Shown piece by piece: positions 20,736 through 33,316 of a stretch of DNA of 64,000 nt (its first letter is position 1; each line of letters opens with the position of its first letter). Origin of the DNA: an uncultured Lactobacillus sp. (GTDB lineage: Bacteria > Bacillota > Bacilli > Lactobacillales > Lactobacillaceae); the NCBI GenBank assembly GCA_946477855.1, contig CAMKZU010000001.1:49957-113956 (forward strand), read 5' to 3'. A program made the position numbers and the translations under genes. The notes beneath the pieces were generated by a model that saw nothing but the letters and a program-made list of their open reading frames with translations, was not told the origin of the DNA and did not search any database.

Positions 20736-22091
20736 TTATTTTTCCTGCTTAAATCTATTTGCTAAGTCATCGTGTAAATCTTCATAACCTGGTTTATTAA
20801 GCAAACCAAACATGTTCCGTTTATATTCTTCAACACCAGGTTGATTGAACGGATTAATGCCATTAACATAACCAGAAACAGCAATTGCCAGTTCAAAGAA
20901 GTAAATTAGGTAGCCCAAAGTGTGTTCTGTTTGATCAGGAATATTAACTGTCATAACAGGGACACCACCATCAGTATGGGCCAGAACAACTCCTTCATAG
21001 GCACGTTCATTTACAAAGTTTAAGCTTTTACCAGATAAGAAATTCAACTGGTCTAAATTACGATCATCAGAAGGAATTTTGACATCATTTGCCGGATTTT
21101 CAACTCTAATAACTGTTTCAAAAAGATTTCTTCGGCCTTCTTGAATATATTGACCCAATGAGTGCAAATCAGTCGTAAAGTTGGCACTGGCCGGCCAAAT
21201 ACCTTTATTATCCTTTCCTTCTGATTCTCCCATTAATTGTTTGCACCATTCACTGAACATTCTTAAAGTTGGTTCATAGTTTTCAACAATTTCAGTAGTA
21301 TAGCCTTTGCGATAAAGAATATTACGCAGAGCAGCATATTGATAAGGAGTCGCGTTACTTAAATCAGTATCGGTATACTCTGCTCTGGCATCAGCAGCGC
21401 CTTTCATTAATTGGTCAATATCAGCACCAGAAACTGCAATCGGCAACAGACCAACAGCTGACAAAACGCTGTAGCGACCACCAATATCATCTGGCACAAC
21501 AAATTCTTCATAACCTTCAGCATCTGCTTCAGTTTTTAAGGCACCTTTAGCACGATCGGTTGTAGCAAAAATTCTATTTTTAGCCTCATCTGCACCATAC
21601 TTTTCAATTAATTTATCTTTAAAAATGCGAAAAGCAACGGCTGGTTCAGTAGTAGTACCAGATTTAGAAATGACATTAACACTAAAGTCCTTGTCACCGA
21701 GCCATTCAATCAAATCATGCAAATACGAGCCTGATAAGGAGTTGCCGCAGAAGACAACAGTAGGATATTTTTCTTTACCCTTGCCATAAAATGCACCATT
21801 TAAAAACTCAATAGCTGCTTGAGCGCCTAAATATGAACCACCAATACCGATACAAACTAAAACTTCAGAGTCCCTTTGAATCTTTTGGGCTGCTTTTTTG
21901 ATTCTGGCAAATTCCTCTTTATCATAATTAACCGGCAAATCAACCCAACCCAGAAAATCATTGCCTGCACCTGAACCATCTCTAAGTTCTTTATCGGCAA
22001 CGCTAACTAAAGCTTGCATCTCGCTTAGTTCATTACCGTGAACAAATGGTGTCAGTTTTGTACCATCAAATTTAATTAAACTCATAAACAC
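20736..22091 (-). CDS. pgi: Glucose-6-phosphate isomerase
   Basis: [61 protein letters not shown]. Confidence 0.97.
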   Translation of the reverse strand: MFMSLIKFDGTKLTPFVHGNELSEMQALVSVADKELRDGSGAGNDFLGWVDLPVNYDKEEFARIKKAAQKIQRDSEVLVCIGIGGSYLGAQAAIEFLNGAFYGKGKEKYPTVVFCGNSLSGSYLHDLIEWLGDKDFSVNVISKSGTTTEPAVAFRIFKDKLIEKYGADEAKNRIFATTDRAKGALKTEADAEGYEEFVVPDDIGGRYSVLSAVGLLPIAVSGADIDQLMKGAADARAEYTDTDLSNATPYQYAALRNILYRKGYTTEIVENYEPTLRMFSEWCKQLMGESEGKDNKGIWPASANFTTDLHSLGQYIQEGRRNLFETVIRVENPANDVKIPSDDRNLDQLNFLSGKSLNFVNERAYEGVVLAHTDGGVPVMTVNIPDQTEHTLGYLIYFFELAIAVSGYVNGINPFNQPGVEEYKRNMFGLLNKPGYEDLHDDLANRFKQEK

Positions 22092-22164
22092 GCTCTCCTT
22101 ACTGAATTAAATATTTATTTCACAAGAATATTTTAACAATCTTATTTTATAAATACCAGTGCTT

Positions 22165-22791
22165 TTAGTTAGTTTTACGCGTCTTTCTCCTGATTATTAT
22201 TACAAGCCAATAGCAGAAATAGCCAATTACCGTTCCACAACTATTAAAGAACACATCATCAATATCTGTCACGCCGGTTTCTAATAAAAACTGCATCCCT
22301 TCAATAAATACCGAAAAAATGACGCCGGCCAAAACAACACGCCAAAAGGTTTGTTTTTTTGAAAAAACAAAGGGCGACAAAAAACCAAATGGAATAAAGC
22401 ACAGGATATTACCCAAAGAATTGTATACAAAGTCCAGCCTGCTGGGGGCATGATACATTTTCCAAGTTTCCCTTAAGAAGACGAAATTTATTTCGTTTAA
22501 AGGTCTGTGCAGATTAAGTGTTAGATTCCAGGGAAAATAAGTATTACGAAAAGTAGTTAACATCAGCACTAAAATTAAATAAAAAGCAAATAACCATACT
22601 GACGCTTCAGACTTAATTGTACGTCGACTCCTAATAGTCATTAGCCAGATTAAGCGTATTACCATAAAAAACAAAAAATAAAAGATAGTTTTATCCAGTG
22701 CCAGTACAATTAACTTAATCAAAGCAAAATGATTGATTTTAGTAGCGTAAAGTTGCGAAAGCAGGTTATATAGTGGTCCTAAAAATATCAT
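22165..22791 (-). CDS. VanZ-like family membrane protein
   Basis: NSLGNILCFIPFGFLSP, EGMQFLLETGVTDIDDVFFNSCGTVIGY. Confidence 0.9.
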   Translation of the reverse strand: MIFLGPLYNLLSQLYATKINHFALIKLIVLALDKTIFYFLFFMVIRLIWLMTIRSRRTIKSEASVWLFAFYLILVLMLTTFRNTYFPWNLTLNLHRPLNEINFVFLRETWKMYHAPSRLDFVYNSLGNILCFIPFGFLSPFVFSKKQTFWRVVLAGVIFSVFIEGMQFLLETGVTDIDDVFFNSCGTVIGYFCYWLVIIIRRKTRKTN

Positions 22792-22933
22792 TCTGATTCA
22801 ATTCCTAAAATATAGTTCATTTAAATTATACTCAAGTTTCTGCAATTAATTATTAAAAAAGGTCTAACAAAACGGAAAAGATTGTTTAAAAGGACAGAAA
22901 CTTTTAAAATAGTCTGATAAGGGAGAGTTAATT

Positions 22934-25126
22934 TTGAATAAAAAAAATCTGACTAACTTCATTCAGACTCGGATAGGCTTTTTCTGCCTTCTGGTTGTGT
23001 TATTTGCGCTCAAGTACATTTTTGCAGCCTACCATGATTTCAATTTGGGTATTTCAGATCCTTATCAACATATTATCATGTGGTTAAGTCCTGTTGGTAG
23101 TGCAATTTTACTAATGAGCGTTGGATTATATTTTTCTAAGCCAGTCATTTCATATTGTGCAATGGTCCTGCTTGATGTAGCAAATTCGGGACTGTTATTT
23201 GCGAATGTTCTTTATTATCGTCAATTTTCCGATTTTATTACCGTAAAGACTATTACAAATGCTGGTAAGGTTGCCCCTGGTCTGGGAAAAAGTGCAGTTG
23301 CACTGCTTCAACCTTCTGACTTATTATTGTGGCTTGACCTTTTCATAATAATCATATTACTAATTGCTCACAAAATCAGAATTGATCAAAAATCCTTTGG
23401 CCTTCTTACACCTTTTGCTGTTACTTCAGTTGGTGCATTAATTTTAGTGCTGAATGTTTTTTTGGCCGAGTCTTCGAGACCACGTTTATTAGGTACCACA
23501 TTTGATCGTTCATACATTGTTAAATATCTTGGTATTGATACCTATACAGTTTATGACGCCGTTAAAAATGAACAAACCGAGCAGGTAAATAAAAACGCCA
23601 ATACAGCTGACTTAAATAAAATTTTGGCTTACACCAAAAAAAATAAATTACCCGTAAATACTGAATATTTTGGTAAAGAAAAAGGCAAAAATGTAATAAT
23701 AATTCATTTGGAAAGTTTTCAGCAGTTTCTAATTGATTTAAAAATCAACGGTAAGGAAGTTACGCCCTATCTCAATTCACTTTATCACAACAAACATACA
23801 TTAAGTTTTGCCAATTTTTACCACCAAGTGGGCATTGGCCGAACTAGTGATGCAGAAAACATGCTGGAAACCAGTACCTATGGTATTTCCGACGGCTCTT
23901 TATTCACTGCCATGGGCAGCTCGAATACTTTTCAGGCTGCACCGCAAATTTTGCGTCAACACGGCAACTACACTTCTGCCGTATTTCATGGTAATGTTGG
24001 TACATTTTGGAACCGTGATGATGTTTATAAAAATATGGGTTATGACTATTTCTTTGATCAAAATTACTTTAGTCACGATAAAAATGATCATATTGGCTAT
24101 GGCATCAAAGATAAAATTATGTTTGCTGAAAGCATCAAATATTTAGAAAGAATGCAGCAGCCTTTTTATACTAAATTTATTACCGTCACAAATCATACTC
24201 CCTTTGACATGGATGAAGAGGACTTGGATCCGAATTTTAAAACCAGTGATACGTCAGACAAATCAATTAACAATTATTTTGAAACTGCTCATTATCTGGA
24301 TCAATCTATCCGTGAATTTTTCAATTACTTGAAGAAATCAGGTTTGATTAAAAATACTATGGTTGTGATCTATGGAGACCATTACGGATTAACTAACTCT
24401 GAAAACGAAACTTTGGCACCAATTGTGGGTGAAAGTTCTGATACATGGAATAGCTATAATAATGTTCAAATGCAACGTGTACCTTTTATGATACATGCTC
24501 AAAATTTAAAGGGAAAAATCAAGCAAGAAGTCGCAGGCGAAATAGATGTATTGCCGACCTTGCTCCATCTTCTGGGAGTTTCAAATCGCAATTATATTCA
24601 ATTTGGCAGTGATCTGCTAGCGCCAAAATATCGCCCCTGGCTTACTTTTAGGAATGGCACCATTGTTAGTCAAAAATACGTTATTATTGGTGGTAAAGGC
24701 CTAAAAGGCGTTGTTTACGACCGCAAAAGTGGCAAGCAGATTATTAATTTTACCGAGCAGGAAAAATATGAAATCACAAAATTGGCAAAAGAAGGCAAAA
24801 AGTCCCTTAAATACTCCGACTTACTAAATAATCATAATTTATTGCGTTTTTACACTCCTAGCGGATTTAAACCCGTTGACCCCACACAATTTGACTATTT
24901 AACCAATTACAGACAGATGGAAGACCTCCGGCAGCAATTGAAAAATAAGTCCACTGCTCTTATAAGCAAACAGCGCAAATCTACTACTAAGTTATACAAA
25001 ACGGACGCTACAGAGCTTAAGGGGCGTGAAGACGAAATCACAACAATTCCAGAATCTGTTTCTGGCAATCATTTAACTGAAAAGCAGACTAAGCCTAGTA
25101 AAAATCACAAAAAGTCATATAATTAA
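22934..25126 (+). CDS. LTA synthase family sulfatase (polyglycerolphosphate synthase)
   Basis: NVIIIHLESFQQFLIDLKINGKEVTPYLN, TSDAENMLETSTYGI, FHGNVGTFWNRDDVYKNMGYDYFFDQ, YGDHYG. Confidence 0.93.
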   Translation: MNKKNLTNFIQTRIGFFCLLVVLFALKYIFAAYHDFNLGISDPYQHIIMWLSPVGSAILLMSVGLYFSKPVISYCAMVLLDVANSGLLFANVLYYRQFSDFITVKTITNAGKVAPGLGKSAVALLQPSDLLLWLDLFIIIILLIAHKIRIDQKSFGLLTPFAVTSVGALILVLNVFLAESSRPRLLGTTFDRSYIVKYLGIDTYTVYDAVKNEQTEQVNKNANTADLNKILAYTKKNKLPVNTEYFGKEKGKNVIIIHLESFQQFLIDLKINGKEVTPYLNSLYHNKHTLSFANFYHQVGIGRTSDAENMLETSTYGISDGSLFTAMGSSNTFQAAPQILRQHGNYTSAVFHGNVGTFWNRDDVYKNMGYDYFFDQNYFSHDKNDHIGYGIKDKIMFAESIKYLERMQQPFYTKFITVTNHTPFDMDEEDLDPNFKTSDTSDKSINNYFETAHYLDQSIREFFNYLKKSGLIKNTMVVIYGDHYGLTNSENETLAPIVGESSDTWNSYNNVQMQRVPFMIHAQNLKGKIKQEVAGEIDVLPTLLHLLGVSNRNYIQFGSDLLAPKYRPWLTFRNGTIVSQKYVIIGGKGLKGVVYDRKSGKQIINFTEQEKYEITKLAKEGKKSLKYSDLLNNHNLLRFYTPSGFKPVDPTQFDYLTNYRQMEDLRQQLKNKSTALISKQRKSTTKLYKTDATELKGREDEITTIPESVSGNHLTEKQTKPSKNHKKSYN

Positions 25127-25161
25127 GAAATAAACATAATTTTTTAATTTTGGAGGATAAA

Positions 25162-26028
25162 ATGAAAACTTTCATAATTGTTGTGCTGTTTTTGTTTTTA
25201 TTACTCTCGTGCTGCCGGGTCGTCCCGCAAAACAATGAAGGTTTAATAGAAACATTAGGAAAATATTCCAGAACAGTAAAAGCAGGTTTAGTGCTAATCA
25301 TTCCGGTAATACAGAGGTTGCGCAAAGTTTCCCTGGCAATGTTTCCGGCAGAAATTTCGAAATATTCGATTATTACCAAAGACAACGCAGAAATTACTAC
25401 CAGTTTAACCCTAAATTACCTAGTAACTGATTCCTATAAATATTTTTACAATAATACTGACTCGGTAAAATCAATGGTTGAACTAATTCGTGGTCATTTG
25501 AGAGACATTATCGGGCGGATGGATCTAAATGATGCTTTGGGGTCAACAAGTAGTATAAATAGTCAGCTCTCCGATGCTATCGGTGATTTAACGGATATTT
25601 ATGGCATTCGTGTAGTTAGGGTCAACATTGATGAGCTTTTACCTAGTACTGAAATTCAAAAAGCCATGGACAAACAGTTAACTGCCGATCGTGAAAAAAT
25701 AGCTGCTATTGAAAAAGCTGAAGGCGAAGCTAAAAATATTGAACTAACCACAAAGGCTAAAAATGATGCTTTAATTGCAACGGCTAAGGCTAAGGCCCAA
25801 GCTGTCAAAACAGAAGCAGATGCTGAAGCATATCGAATAAATCAATTACAAGCCAGCCTGGCTAAAGCAAGTGACGGTTACTTTAAAAATCAGAGTTTGG
25901 ACAGTTTTAATAATTTAGCTAAAGGACCTAACAATCTAATTGTAGTCAATAAAGACGACCTTACCAATTTAGGAAGCATTCCAGCGACTGCAAAGATCTG
26001 GCATGAAGCAACAAAAGAAAACGAATAA
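25162..26028 (+). CDS. SPFH/Band 7 (prohibitin-like) membrane protein
   Basis: VVPQNNEGLIETLGKYSRTVKAGLVLIIPVIQRL; C-terminal AEGEAKNIELTTKAKNDALIATAKAKAQAVKTEADAEAYR. Confidence 0.92.
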   Translation: MKTFIIVVLFLFLLLSCCRVVPQNNEGLIETLGKYSRTVKAGLVLIIPVIQRLRKVSLAMFPAEISKYSIITKDNAEITTSLTLNYLVTDSYKYFYNNTDSVKSMVELIRGHLRDIIGRMDLNDALGSTSSINSQLSDAIGDLTDIYGIRVVRVNIDELLPSTEIQKAMDKQLTADREKIAAIEKAEGEAKNIELTTKAKNDALIATAKAKAQAVKTEADAEAYRINQLQASLAKASDGYFKNQSLDSFNNLAKGPNNLIVVNKDDLTNLGSIPATAKIWHEATKENE

Positions 26029-26040
26029 ATTCTGCACAAC

Positions 26041-26075
26041 AAAAAATCATTTCCGCATTTGGAAATGATTTTTTT
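26041..26075. terminator. Bidirectional terminator
   Basis: AAAAAATCATTTCC gcatt TGGAAATGATTTTTTT between convergent genes. Confidence 0.85.
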
Positions 26076-27525
26076 AGTTTTCGAGGTATTGCTCATAGCC
26101 GCGATCAAATAAAATAATTGTAAATTCAGCCCCATGATTTATTTCTGACTGCACGCTTATTTTGCCTCCATGTTGTTTGATCAAAGAAGAAACGATTGCC
26201 AATCCTAAGCCATACTCTCCTTTACCAGAGCTGCTACGAGAAGTATCAGCTTTAAAATATCTTTCAAATACATATTTAATTTGTTGTTGATTCATCCCAA
26301 TACCATTATCTTCAACAATAATAGTTGTTGCATGAGCAACGCGATAGCCACTTATTTGAATTTCGCCATCGGAAGTAAACTGAATTGCATTTTGAACCAA
26401 ATTAACCATTATCTGAGTAAAACGATCTTTATCAGCATAAATTGGCAGATCCCTGGGTGCATTGATAGTAAGTGTATCATTGACCTTGGCAGCATTTTGT
26501 TTAAGCTGCATTGTTACATCATCTAGCGTTTTTCTAGCATTAAAGGTGGTCTTAACTAAGTTTATTTGATTATTACGAATTTTTTCATAATCCAAATTTT
26601 CGTTAACTAATCGAATCAGACGCTTAGTTTCCCTATTCATCAAGGCAATAGATTTGGGCTTAGCTTTATCGGGAATAGCATCATATTGTAAACCTTCTAG
26701 AATACCATTAATAGTAGTCAAAGGCGTACGCATTTCATGAGCCGCATCAGCCATAAATTGATCACGCCTTTTTTCCTGCTCCTTAACTTCTTGGTTTGAT
26801 TTTTTTAAAACGCGAACCATCTGATTGAAGTTGTCAGCCAGCTGAGTTATCTCATCATTTCCACTATAATTTGTTTGGACGTCAAAATCACCAGCAGCAA
26901 CTTTTTTAGTAGCACTTGACAGCTTTTTTATTCTGTCCGTTGCATAAAAAGAAAGAATCAAACTAAGCATCAAGCCCACAATAATTGCTGAAACTAGAGC
27001 ACTAAACAAATTTTGCTTAGCTATTGTCACCGGTCTTTCCACTTTGGCAACTCGGACGCCTAACCAAATCGCTCCAATAAATTTACCTTTGTCTTTCCAT
27101 GGTAAAAGAACACCAGTACAAGCAGCTTTTTTATGCCCTAAGCTGGAAAGAGCCTCATTATTATTTTTGATGTGAAGCTTCTTTCCCTGTCTTAATTGCA
27201 TAACGCGCTTTGAAGTTAAGCTTATGTCTTCATTTTTCTCAGGATAGATTTGGGTTCCACGCTTATCAAAAACACTAAGATAAACCCTATCACTATGGAG
27301 AACGAATTCTAATTTATGCAAAAATTTGGGGTTCAACATGGCCGAGCCATTTTTTTCATCGCTTACGGCTAAAGTACCTAAAGCTGAGGCAAAATCCTCC
27401 ATTCTCTGATAATTATATTCATATGATTGTTTAGTTGCGTTATTTATTTCAGAAAAACCGATTATTGATACCGTAGTAAGAATGATTAGTAAAAAGCTAA
27501 GCATATGCTGATAAATTAACTTCAT
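26074..27525 (-). CDS. Sensor histidine kinase
   Basis: HAMP, DAAHEMRTPLTTINGILEGL, IVEDNGIGM, GEYGLGLAIVSSLIKQHGG. Confidence 0.94.
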   Translation of the reverse strand: MKLIYQHMLSFLLIILTTVSIIGFSEINNATKQSYEYNYQRMEDFASALGTLAVSDEKNGSAMLNPKFLHKLEFVLHSDRVYLSVFDKRGTQIYPEKNEDISLTSKRVMQLRQGKKLHIKNNNEALSSLGHKKAACTGVLLPWKDKGKFIGAIWLGVRVAKVERPVTIAKQNLFSALVSAIIVGLMLSLILSFYATDRIKKLSSATKKVAAGDFDVQTNYSGNDEITQLADNFNQMVRVLKKSNQEVKEQEKRRDQFMADAAHEMRTPLTTINGILEGLQYDAIPDKAKPKSIALMNRETKRLIRLVNENLDYEKIRNNQINLVKTTFNARKTLDDVTMQLKQNAAKVNDTLTINAPRDLPIYADKDRFTQIMVNLVQNAIQFTSDGEIQISGYRVAHATTIIVEDNGIGMNQQQIKYVFERYFKADTSRSSSGKGEYGLGLAIVSSLIKQHGGKISVQSEINHGAEFTIILFDRGYEQYLEN

Positions 27526-27533
27526 GTGAAAAC

Positions 27534-28253
27534 CTACGAATCATCAAATTTATAGCCAACGCCCCAAACGGTTTGGATGACATTTGCACCTACTTTTTCC
27601 AATTTTTGGCGCAATTTTTTAATATGTGCATCCACGGTGCGATCTTCACCATAATAATCATAACCCCAGACAGACTCTAACAATTGTTCACGAGAAAATA
27701 CTTGTTTGGGCTTCTGTGCCATGGTATAGAGTAAATCAAACTCTTTAGGTGTAATATTTTCAACATATTGACCATCATAAAGCACCTCACGCCGACTTTT
27801 AGAAATTTTTATGTGATCAGTTTCGACATCAAATTTTTCAGTATTCTCTGCTGATTTTGTTTGTTCCTGCTTATCATCAATTCTAATCCTACGTTGTAAA
27901 GCTTTGATGCGGGCTATTAAAGCTAGTGGACTAAATGGTTTAGACACATAGTCATCAGCACCAGCATTAAATCCTTGAATCTGCTCTTCTTCACTACTAC
28001 GAGCAGTCAACATGATAATTGGTATGGTAGGTGAAATTGCACAAACTTCTTTAGCAACTTCTATGCCATCTTTTTTTGGCAAATTAAGGTCTAATGTTAT
28101 TAAATCATACTGATCTGGATTTTTAGCAAACATTTTAACGGCTTGTTCTCCATCAGTCGCAATATCCGTGGTCCATCCTTCTTTTTCAAAGAATATCTCC
28201 ATCATTTCTGCAACCGACTGATCATCCTCGACCATTAAAATTTTCAGTTTCAT
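27534..28253 (-). CDS. OmpR-family response regulator
   Basis: MLTARSSEEEQIQGFNAGADDYVSKPFSPLAL and winged-helix C-terminus VWGYDYYGEDRTVDAHIKKLRQKL. Confidence 0.95.
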   Translation of the reverse strand: MKLKILMVEDDQSVAEMMEIFFEKEGWTTDIATDGEQAVKMFAKNPDQYDLITLDLNLPKKDGIEVAKEVCAISPTIPIIMLTARSSEEEQIQGFNAGADDYVSKPFSPLALIARIKALQRRIRIDDKQEQTKSAENTEKFDVETDHIKISKSRREVLYDGQYVENITPKEFDLLYTMAQKPKQVFSREQLLESVWGYDYYGEDRTVDAHIKKLRQKLEKVGANVIQTVWGVGYKFDDS

Positions 28254-28645
28254 TTTCGGTCCCTAAATCCTTTTGTTCTCTCCTTTTTTACTTTGTCAGG
28301 GTCTATATAATCTGCTGGTAATTCATGACGCTTTTGCAAAAAGCTTTTTAAACTTTTCTCCGTAGCCATGATTGGAAAGATAATGAAAAGATAAAATGTC
28401 AGCAGCCAAAGTAAAAAATATCGATCCCATTTAAGTAAATGGATTCCAATCCCCAATACTAATTGGATTAAACCAAATATAATAAAATAGTAACTTGCCT
28501 TGTGCTGGGCAAATTTGAAACTAGCTTTATTAACTTGGGCCAAGTAGGAATAATAACTATAAAATGGACGTGGTCTTTTAGGAGGCGATATCAGCCATAA
28601 CAGTCCAACTACCATAACAATCGAACCGCACGCAATATAAATCAT
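28250..28645 (-). CDS. Small membrane protein of unknown function, overlapping the response-regulator gene by 4 nt
   Basis: ORF with hydrophobic segments, start-stop overlap. Confidence 0.7.
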   Translation of the reverse strand: MIYIACGSIVMVVGLLWLISPPKRPRPFYSYYSYLAQVNKASFKFAQHKASYYFIIFGLIQLVLGIGIHLLKWDRYFLLWLLTFYLFIIFPIMATEKSLKSFLQKRHELPADYIDPDKVKKERTKGFRDRK

Positions 28646-28677
28646 TCTCTTTTCCTTTCCATCTTAAGACTTAAGAA

Positions 28678-29646
28678 TTAATCCTGATTGCCAGGAGTAG
28701 AAATAACCATTTTCATATTACCTAAAAATTTAAATTCCTTAATATTATTCGGAATTATCATATTTGTACCAATAGATAAATTAAAAGTCTTGTTTTCACA
28801 CTCAATTGTACCTGAACCATTAATAATTGTTACTAAAAAGAAAGGATGCCCATTTAAGCAAGTATTCCACTGACCATTTAAATCTATTTGCCACAGGTAA
28901 AAATGAGGAGACAGTGGTGGCTGCACCAAGGTCTTAATGATGGCATCTTGCTTTTTGCTAGTTGTTATTTCAAGTTTAGGATCAACGTGAGGTACTTGAG
29001 TGACATCAATAGACTTCTGGGTGTGCAGCTCCCTTTTTTTGCCAGTCTTTTGATCTACACGATCATAATCATATAAACGGTAGGTAACATCACTTGACTG
29101 CTGCGTTTCAATAACTAAAATACCTTTAGTCAGTGCGTGAATCGTTCCCGAGGGGACATAGAAAAAGTCTCCGGCTTTGACAGGAACCTTGCGTAATAAT
29201 TTGTCCCACTCGCCTTTGTGAATCATATCTGCAAGTTCTGAACGTGTTTTAGCAGTATGACCATATATTAGATATGACCCTGGATCTGCCTGTAAAACAT
29301 ACCAGCTTTCTGTCTTTCCACTGTCATTTTCTACTTTGCGGGCATAATCATCGTTGGGATGAACCTGTACAGATAGATTATCATTGGCATCCAAAAATTT
29401 TACAAGAAGTGGGAACTCTTCACTCTCGGGGTTACCAAATAGTTCCGGATTTTCGTGATACACTTTACGTAAGCTTTGTCCTTCAAAGTCACCATTTGTA
29501 ATAGTTGAAGCATCATCTTTATAACCGGAAATAACCCAAGCTTCACCTACTTTACCATCCGGTATATCGTAATTAAAAATAGTTTTTAATTTGCGTCCGC
29601 CCCAAATCTTGGGTCTAAAATATGGGGTAAGAAAAAATGGTTCCAT
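28678..29646 (-). CDS. manA: Mannose-6-phosphate isomerase class I
   Basis: MEPFFLTPYFRPKIWGGRKL, VQVHPNDDYAR, GDFFYVPSGTIHAL. Confidence 0.93.
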   Translation of the reverse strand: MEPFFLTPYFRPKIWGGRKLKTIFNYDIPDGKVGEAWVISGYKDDASTITNGDFEGQSLRKVYHENPELFGNPESEEFPLLVKFLDANDNLSVQVHPNDDYARKVENDSGKTESWYVLQADPGSYLIYGHTAKTRSELADMIHKGEWDKLLRKVPVKAGDFFYVPSGTIHALTKGILVIETQQSSDVTYRLYDYDRVDQKTGKKRELHTQKSIDVTQVPHVDPKLEITTSKKQDAIIKTLVQPPLSPHFYLWQIDLNGQWNTCLNGHPFFLVTIINGSGTIECENKTFNLSIGTNMIIPNNIKEFKFLGNMKMVISTPGNQD

Positions 29647-29663
29647 TATGATCACCTCACTAT

Positions 29664-29683
29664 TAGTTTAATCTTTTAAACTA
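29664..29683. promoter_or_regulatory. 20-bp inverted repeat just upstream of manA
   Basis: TAGTTTAA-TCTT-TTAAACTA. Confidence 0.5.
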
Positions 29684-29808
29684 TAAATTTAAAACTATTT
29701 TTTCAAATATGAAAACAATTGTTATTATTTTAAGAGCTAATTTCCGTATAAAATACTTATAATGAATAATATCGCTTATTTTAATATATCGGTTTAAAAA
29801 GGCCAAAG

Positions 29809-29841
29809 AAAAAACCTGTCAGATTGATTTGACAGGTTTTT
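29809..29841 (-). terminator. Terminator of the glpKO operon
   Basis: AAAAACCTGTC agattgattt GACAGGTTTTT. Confidence 0.85.
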
Positions 29842-29880
29842 ATATGGGGAATAATTTACTACTATTTTTATTGTTTTCTT

Positions 29881-31626
29881 CTACTTTCTTTTGCTCTTTA
29901 ACCCCTCCAGTCTTGATTCTGCAATTTCGTCTTCTAACTCGTTTTCATATTGTTCTCTTTGAGCTTTATCCCAGCCATAATAATCAGACATGTGTTTAAT
30001 CACGCCATTCTTTACCTGGTCTAAGGTGTCACTCTTGAATAAAATATGATAAGTACGTCTTAATAGGTAATCAACTGGTGTTAAGGTCATTTCCTCTGCA
30101 AGCGAGTAATCAAGAGCTGCAGTTTCACCTATACTCAATCCTTTTTCTGGCTTGATTGTTTGGGCATAATCATAAATTTGCTCCGCCTGAGAACCAAATA
30201 AGTTTGCAATCTCTTTTGCATCATCAGCTGCAAGACCGGCAGCCACACCATCTTTAGCAATGCGAGCAAGTTCTGCTTCTGCATTGTCAGAATCGAAATC
30301 GCCACCAGCAACTTTAATTTCAGCTGAATCTTGCAAAGTAAAGTTTTTAGAAAACTCGTCATGAAATTTTTGCTGGATTTTCTTCATTGCACCATTAGCC
30401 ATGATGCGGTAATCTGTCAACTTACCGCCGGCTAAGGTGATCAATCCATCTTCTGCTTCAGTTAAGGAACTACCACGTGATACTGCAGATGGCGCTGAAG
30501 TACTATCAGAAACGCTGGCACCTGTTGCTGCATCTGCAGCTTCGTTACCCTCCACTTCAACTTCGATTAGAGGACGTACACCAGCCCAGCTGGCTTCAAT
30601 ATCATTAACTGTTAAATGAGCCGCAGGATACTTTTTATTAATGATATTTAACAAGTAATCTACATCGCTTTGTTCAACTGTTGGATGAGCATAATCACCG
30701 GTAAAATCAGTATCCGTTGTACCAAAATAAGTTTTACCCTCCCGAGGGATAGTGAAAATCATTCGGCCATCAGCCGTACCCGAACCAAAATATGTTGGTT
30801 GTGGCACGGTCAAGCGAGATTGATCAACTACCAAGTGGACACCTTTTGTAGGACGCAAACGCGGTTTTTTGTAAACTTCTTTATCTTCTTGTCTTATTAA
30901 ATCTGACCAAGGCCCAGAAGTGTTAATTACAATATCAGCATGAATTTCAAATTCTTCACCAGTTAAATTGTCATGAACGCGAACACCATTAACTTGTTTT
31001 TGATCATTATGTAAAATTGCTATACACTTCAGGCGGCTAACAGCCAGACACCCTAATTCATGAGCCTTTTTAACGTTTTCTACTACCAAGCGGGAGTCGT
31101 TATTTTGATAATCTAAGTAAACACCTGCGCCCTGCAAGTTCTCGCTATTTAATTGTGGCTCTCGTTTTAAAGTTTCTTCCTTATCCATCATGTAGTTGGC
31201 ATATTTAATTAAAGGTGAGTCTCCTTCGATACCAGCCAAATGATCATAAAGATCCATTGCTACTTTTACCGAGAACATAGTAAACGTTGTCCCTGGTTCG
31301 TCATAAATTGGCAAAATCATAGGATCAGGTTGGGTCATATGTGGGGCAATATGCTGGATAACCGCACGTTCCTTGACTGTATCAGAAACAACTTGAACAT
31401 CAAATGTCTTCAGATAGCGAATACCACCGTGTACAAGTCTGGTAGACCGTGATGACGTACCTCCACCAAAGTCTTGCATATCAATCAAGCCTGTCTTCAT
31501 TTTAGCTGCACTGGCCTGAAGAGCAACACCTGCTCCGGTAATGCCGCCTCCGATAACCAGCAGATCTAATTTTTCATTTTTTAAACGTTCAATTTCTTCT
31601 TTTCTGGTTTCAATTGAAAACGCCAT
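29881..31626 (-). CDS. glpO: Alpha-glycerophosphate oxidase/dehydrogenase
   Basis: VIGGGITGAGVALQASAAKMKTGLIDMQDFGGGTSSRSTRLVHGGIRYL; Ala/Ser-rich insertion as expected for the oxidase type. Confidence 0.92.
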   Translation of the reverse strand: MAFSIETRKEEIERLKNEKLDLLVIGGGITGAGVALQASAAKMKTGLIDMQDFGGGTSSRSTRLVHGGIRYLKTFDVQVVSDTVKERAVIQHIAPHMTQPDPMILPIYDEPGTTFTMFSVKVAMDLYDHLAGIEGDSPLIKYANYMMDKEETLKREPQLNSENLQGAGVYLDYQNNDSRLVVENVKKAHELGCLAVSRLKCIAILHNDQKQVNGVRVHDNLTGEEFEIHADIVINTSGPWSDLIRQEDKEVYKKPRLRPTKGVHLVVDQSRLTVPQPTYFGSGTADGRMIFTIPREGKTYFGTTDTDFTGDYAHPTVEQSDVDYLLNIINKKYPAAHLTVNDIEASWAGVRPLIEVEVEGNEAADAATGASVSDSTSAPSAVSRGSSLTEAEDGLITLAGGKLTDYRIMANGAMKKIQQKFHDEFSKNFTLQDSAEIKVAGGDFDSDNAEAELARIAKDGVAAGLAADDAKEIANLFGSQAEQIYDYAQTIKPEKGLSIGETAALDYSLAEEMTLTPVDYLLRRTYHILFKSDTLDQVKNGVIKHMSDYYGWDKAQREQYENELEDEIAESRLEGLKSKRK

Positions 31627-31656
31627 GATTTAGCCTCTTTCTTTTTATAAAAATTT

Positions 31657-33189
<1,533 letters not shown>

Positions 33190-33253
33190 TTAGTCTTAAA
33201 ACTAATTTAGTAAAGGTAACTGTCGTTACAATTCAATTTTACCCTCGCTTTTT

Positions 33254-33267
33254 GGGAAGCGCTAACA
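33254..33267. promoter_or_regulatory. Candidate CcpA cre-like site upstream of glpK
   Basis: GGGAAGCGCTAACA versus the TGWAANCGNTNWCA consensus (2 mismatches). Confidence 0.5.
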
Positions 33268-33277
33268 TATAATGATA

Positions 33278-33299
33278 ATAACTTATTAGTTAAAGTTAT
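33278..33299. promoter_or_regulatory. Inverted repeat ATAACTT-N8-AAGTTAT in the glpK/lysR intergenic region
   Basis: Perfect 7-bp arms in a divergent promoter region. Confidence 0.45.
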
Positions 33300-33316
33300 A
33301 AGCAAAAGGACAAAGT

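Noticed and set aside
30470-30540. Ala/Ser-rich low-complexity insertion in the GlpO-like protein
   Set aside because: Flexible insertions at this position are known in alpha-glycerophosphate oxidases; used as evidence for glpO rather than as a novelty.
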